This document shows, one piece after another, positions 8,499 to 9,563 of a DNA stretch of 9,563 nucleotides. The stretch covers positions 2,367 through 11,929 of the forward strand of contig JAJYGY010000173.1 in assembly GCA_021790555.1 (NCBI GenBank), given 5' to 3'. This DNA comes from a bacterium. GTDB taxonomy: Bacteria; Oederibacteriota; JAJYGY01. Below the pieces are notes generated by a model. It was not told the origin of the DNA, searched no databases, and saw nothing but the letters and a program-made list of their open reading frames with translations. The position numbers and the translations under genes were made by a program. Position 1 is the first letter of the stretch. Each line of letters opens with the position of its first letter.

Positions 8499-9563
8499 AT
8501 GCGCTCCTGCAAGGGAATCGCACTTTCCTTGTTGCTCGCCTTTGTCGGACTTTCCGCCCAATCCCACGCCAGCACCACCACCATCCTGTCCCTTTCTTAC
8601 AGCTGCGGCGACACCAGCCTGCATATCGGCAGCGTCATGACGATCTCCATGAGCGTCGCCAATGTCAACACCTCCTTCCAGTTGCAGGGCCAGAACGGCA
8701 GCACCGGCGGGGTCGACCTGGCCGGGGCCGGCCTGAATTCCGTCACCCTGAGCACGGCCGTGGACGTGACCGACGGCATCCATGTCTGGACCGCCATCTA
8801 TTCGGGCGGTTCCACCATTTCCATCAGCAATTCCAACCTGACCGTGGGAAGTCCCTTAAGCGACTACACCAACTTCAGCGGCCAGTCCATCAACTGCTTC
8901 GGCACCGGGGTTCCAGGGGGCAATTTCATCACCTCCGGCGGCACCGCCTACGCCTCCGTCGCGGGCACGGACAACCCTACCTTGACAACGGTCAACGGCA
9001 ACACCTGGCAGGGCACCTACCCGGTTCCGGACGAAACCTCGCAGAACCCTTCCGTGCCTGGTGGGATCTTCCAAGGCTCCTTATACGGTTACTTCACTGA
9101 TTCGACAAACACGCAGGCTGGAAATAATGGATTTGCCGGCCCCCAGAGCCTGAGTATGGACGAGACAAGGCCCGTTTTTTTAAGCGGATCCGTCGGATAT
9201 TCCCTGGTTGGCACGACCAATCAAATCAGTCCAAATCTCATGTACATCGCCTCGGATTCCAATTCCAACATTCCGAAAGGTGACGTGTCCAATTCCAAAA
9301 TGAAGATACTTTTCGCCCTCAACAAGCAGAATTGCTCGATCAATTTCAGCGTCAGTGCCCTGCAAAATAGCAGCATCAATGATTACTACAGCACTCCCGC
9401 CATGACCTCTGCCACCCTTCCCACCGTGTACCTTGGGACTACGGTCACGGCTGGCTACCAATATTGGATTGGGACGGACGGCAATAACAGCTACGTCCCC
9501 GACGGGGCCTACCAGGTCAACCTCACGCCAGTGGACAGCTATGGAAACGTCGGGAATTCCGAG
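8499..9563 (+). CDS. Exported protein with FlgD-like Ig fold, partial (runs off right edge)
   Basis: The frame is open from ATG 8499 to the last base: 355 codons without a stop. The start follows GGGGA at 8490-8494. Residues 1-24 form a classical signal peptide: Arg2/Lys5, the hydrophobic core IALSLLLAFVGLS, and an S-H-A cleavage site before STTTI. The mature part is rich in Ser, Thr, Asn and Gly, with Cys in YSCGD, INCFG and KQNCSI. A first beta-rich region (about 30-125, with VTDGIHVWTAIYSGG) resembles Ig-like modules. Residues about 220-355 resemble the FlgD-Ig pattern of secreted and surface proteins: DETRPVF, then FALNKQNCSINFSVS, then YWIGTDGN near 322-329, PDGAYQVNLTPVDSYGNVG. Such modules usually occur as repeats in large extracellular proteins, often with a C-terminal sorting domain, which would lie beyond the edge. 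Function and partner are unknown. It probably uses the Sec route. Base composition is more A/T-rich than its neighbours, with several TTA codons. Confidence 0.85.
   Translation, partial: MRSCKGIALSLLLAFVGLSAQSHASTTTILSLSYSCGDTSLHIGSVMTISMSVANVNTSFQLQGQNGSTGGVDLAGAGLNSVTLSTAVDVTDGIHVWTAIYSGGSTISISNSNLTVGSPLSDYTNFSGQSINCFGTGVPGGNFITSGGTAYASVAGTDNPTLTTVNGNTWQGTYPVPDETSQNPSVPGGIFQGSLYGYFTDSTNTQAGNNGFAGPQSLSMDETRPVFLSGSVGYSLVGTTNQISPNLMYIASDSNSNIPKGDVSNSKMKILFALNKQNCSINFSVSALQNSSINDYYSTPAMTSATLPTVYLGTTVTAGYQYWIGTDGNNSYVPDGAYQVNLTPVDSYGNVGNSE

Overview
The window is a GC-rich bacterial chromosome segment. All recognisable genes lie on the + strand. SecA is present, and the last gene encodes an exported protein with a cleavable signal peptide and an FlgD-like immunoglobulin fold. 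Together with membrane HD-GYP signalling and an aerobic-type fatty-acid degradation enzyme, this suggests a free-living Gram-negative-like bacterium. Proteins with FlgD-Ig domains are common in several high-GC delta-proteobacterial and candidate-phylum lineages, but nothing here fixes the taxon.

Layout. (1) Positions 2-241 are the 3' end of a gene that enters from the left; its tail resembles the end of a class III nucleotidyl cyclase domain. (2) Positions 323-520 encode an unrecognised 65-residue protein with a plausible promoter (248-276) and a good intrinsic terminator (525-550), so it is probably monocistronic. (3) Positions 629-8267 form a probable transcription unit: long-chain acyl-CoA synthetase, membrane-anchored HD-GYP protein, VLCAD-type acyl-CoA dehydrogenase and SecA. 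Gaps are -4, 61 and 46 bases, and an intrinsic terminator lies at 8347-8380. (4) Positions 8268-8498 are AT-rich and hold that terminator plus a strong sigma70-like promoter. (5) From 8499 to the right edge there is an open, unfinished gene for an exported Ser/Thr/Asn/Gly-rich protein.

The acyl-CoA synthetase reading frame is broken by an in-frame TAA (2159-2161). The missing C-terminal lid, including the conserved A10 lysine, continues in the same frame straight after the stop up to the ATGA overlap with the HD-GYP gene. The gene is therefore a recent pseudogene, a split gene, a read-through case or a sequencing error.

Working together: the synthetase would activate fatty acids to acyl-CoA, and the dehydrogenase would carry out the first oxidation step of beta-oxidation. 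The HD-GYP protein probably degrades cyclic-di-GMP and may share expression with these genes. SecA is the housekeeping translocation motor and probably rides on this unit. I see no mobile element, CRISPR array, tRNA, rRNA or clearly novel multi-gene system. The most interesting items are the interrupted synthetase, the promoter/operator architecture before the exported protein, and a hairpin beside the secA ribosome binding site.
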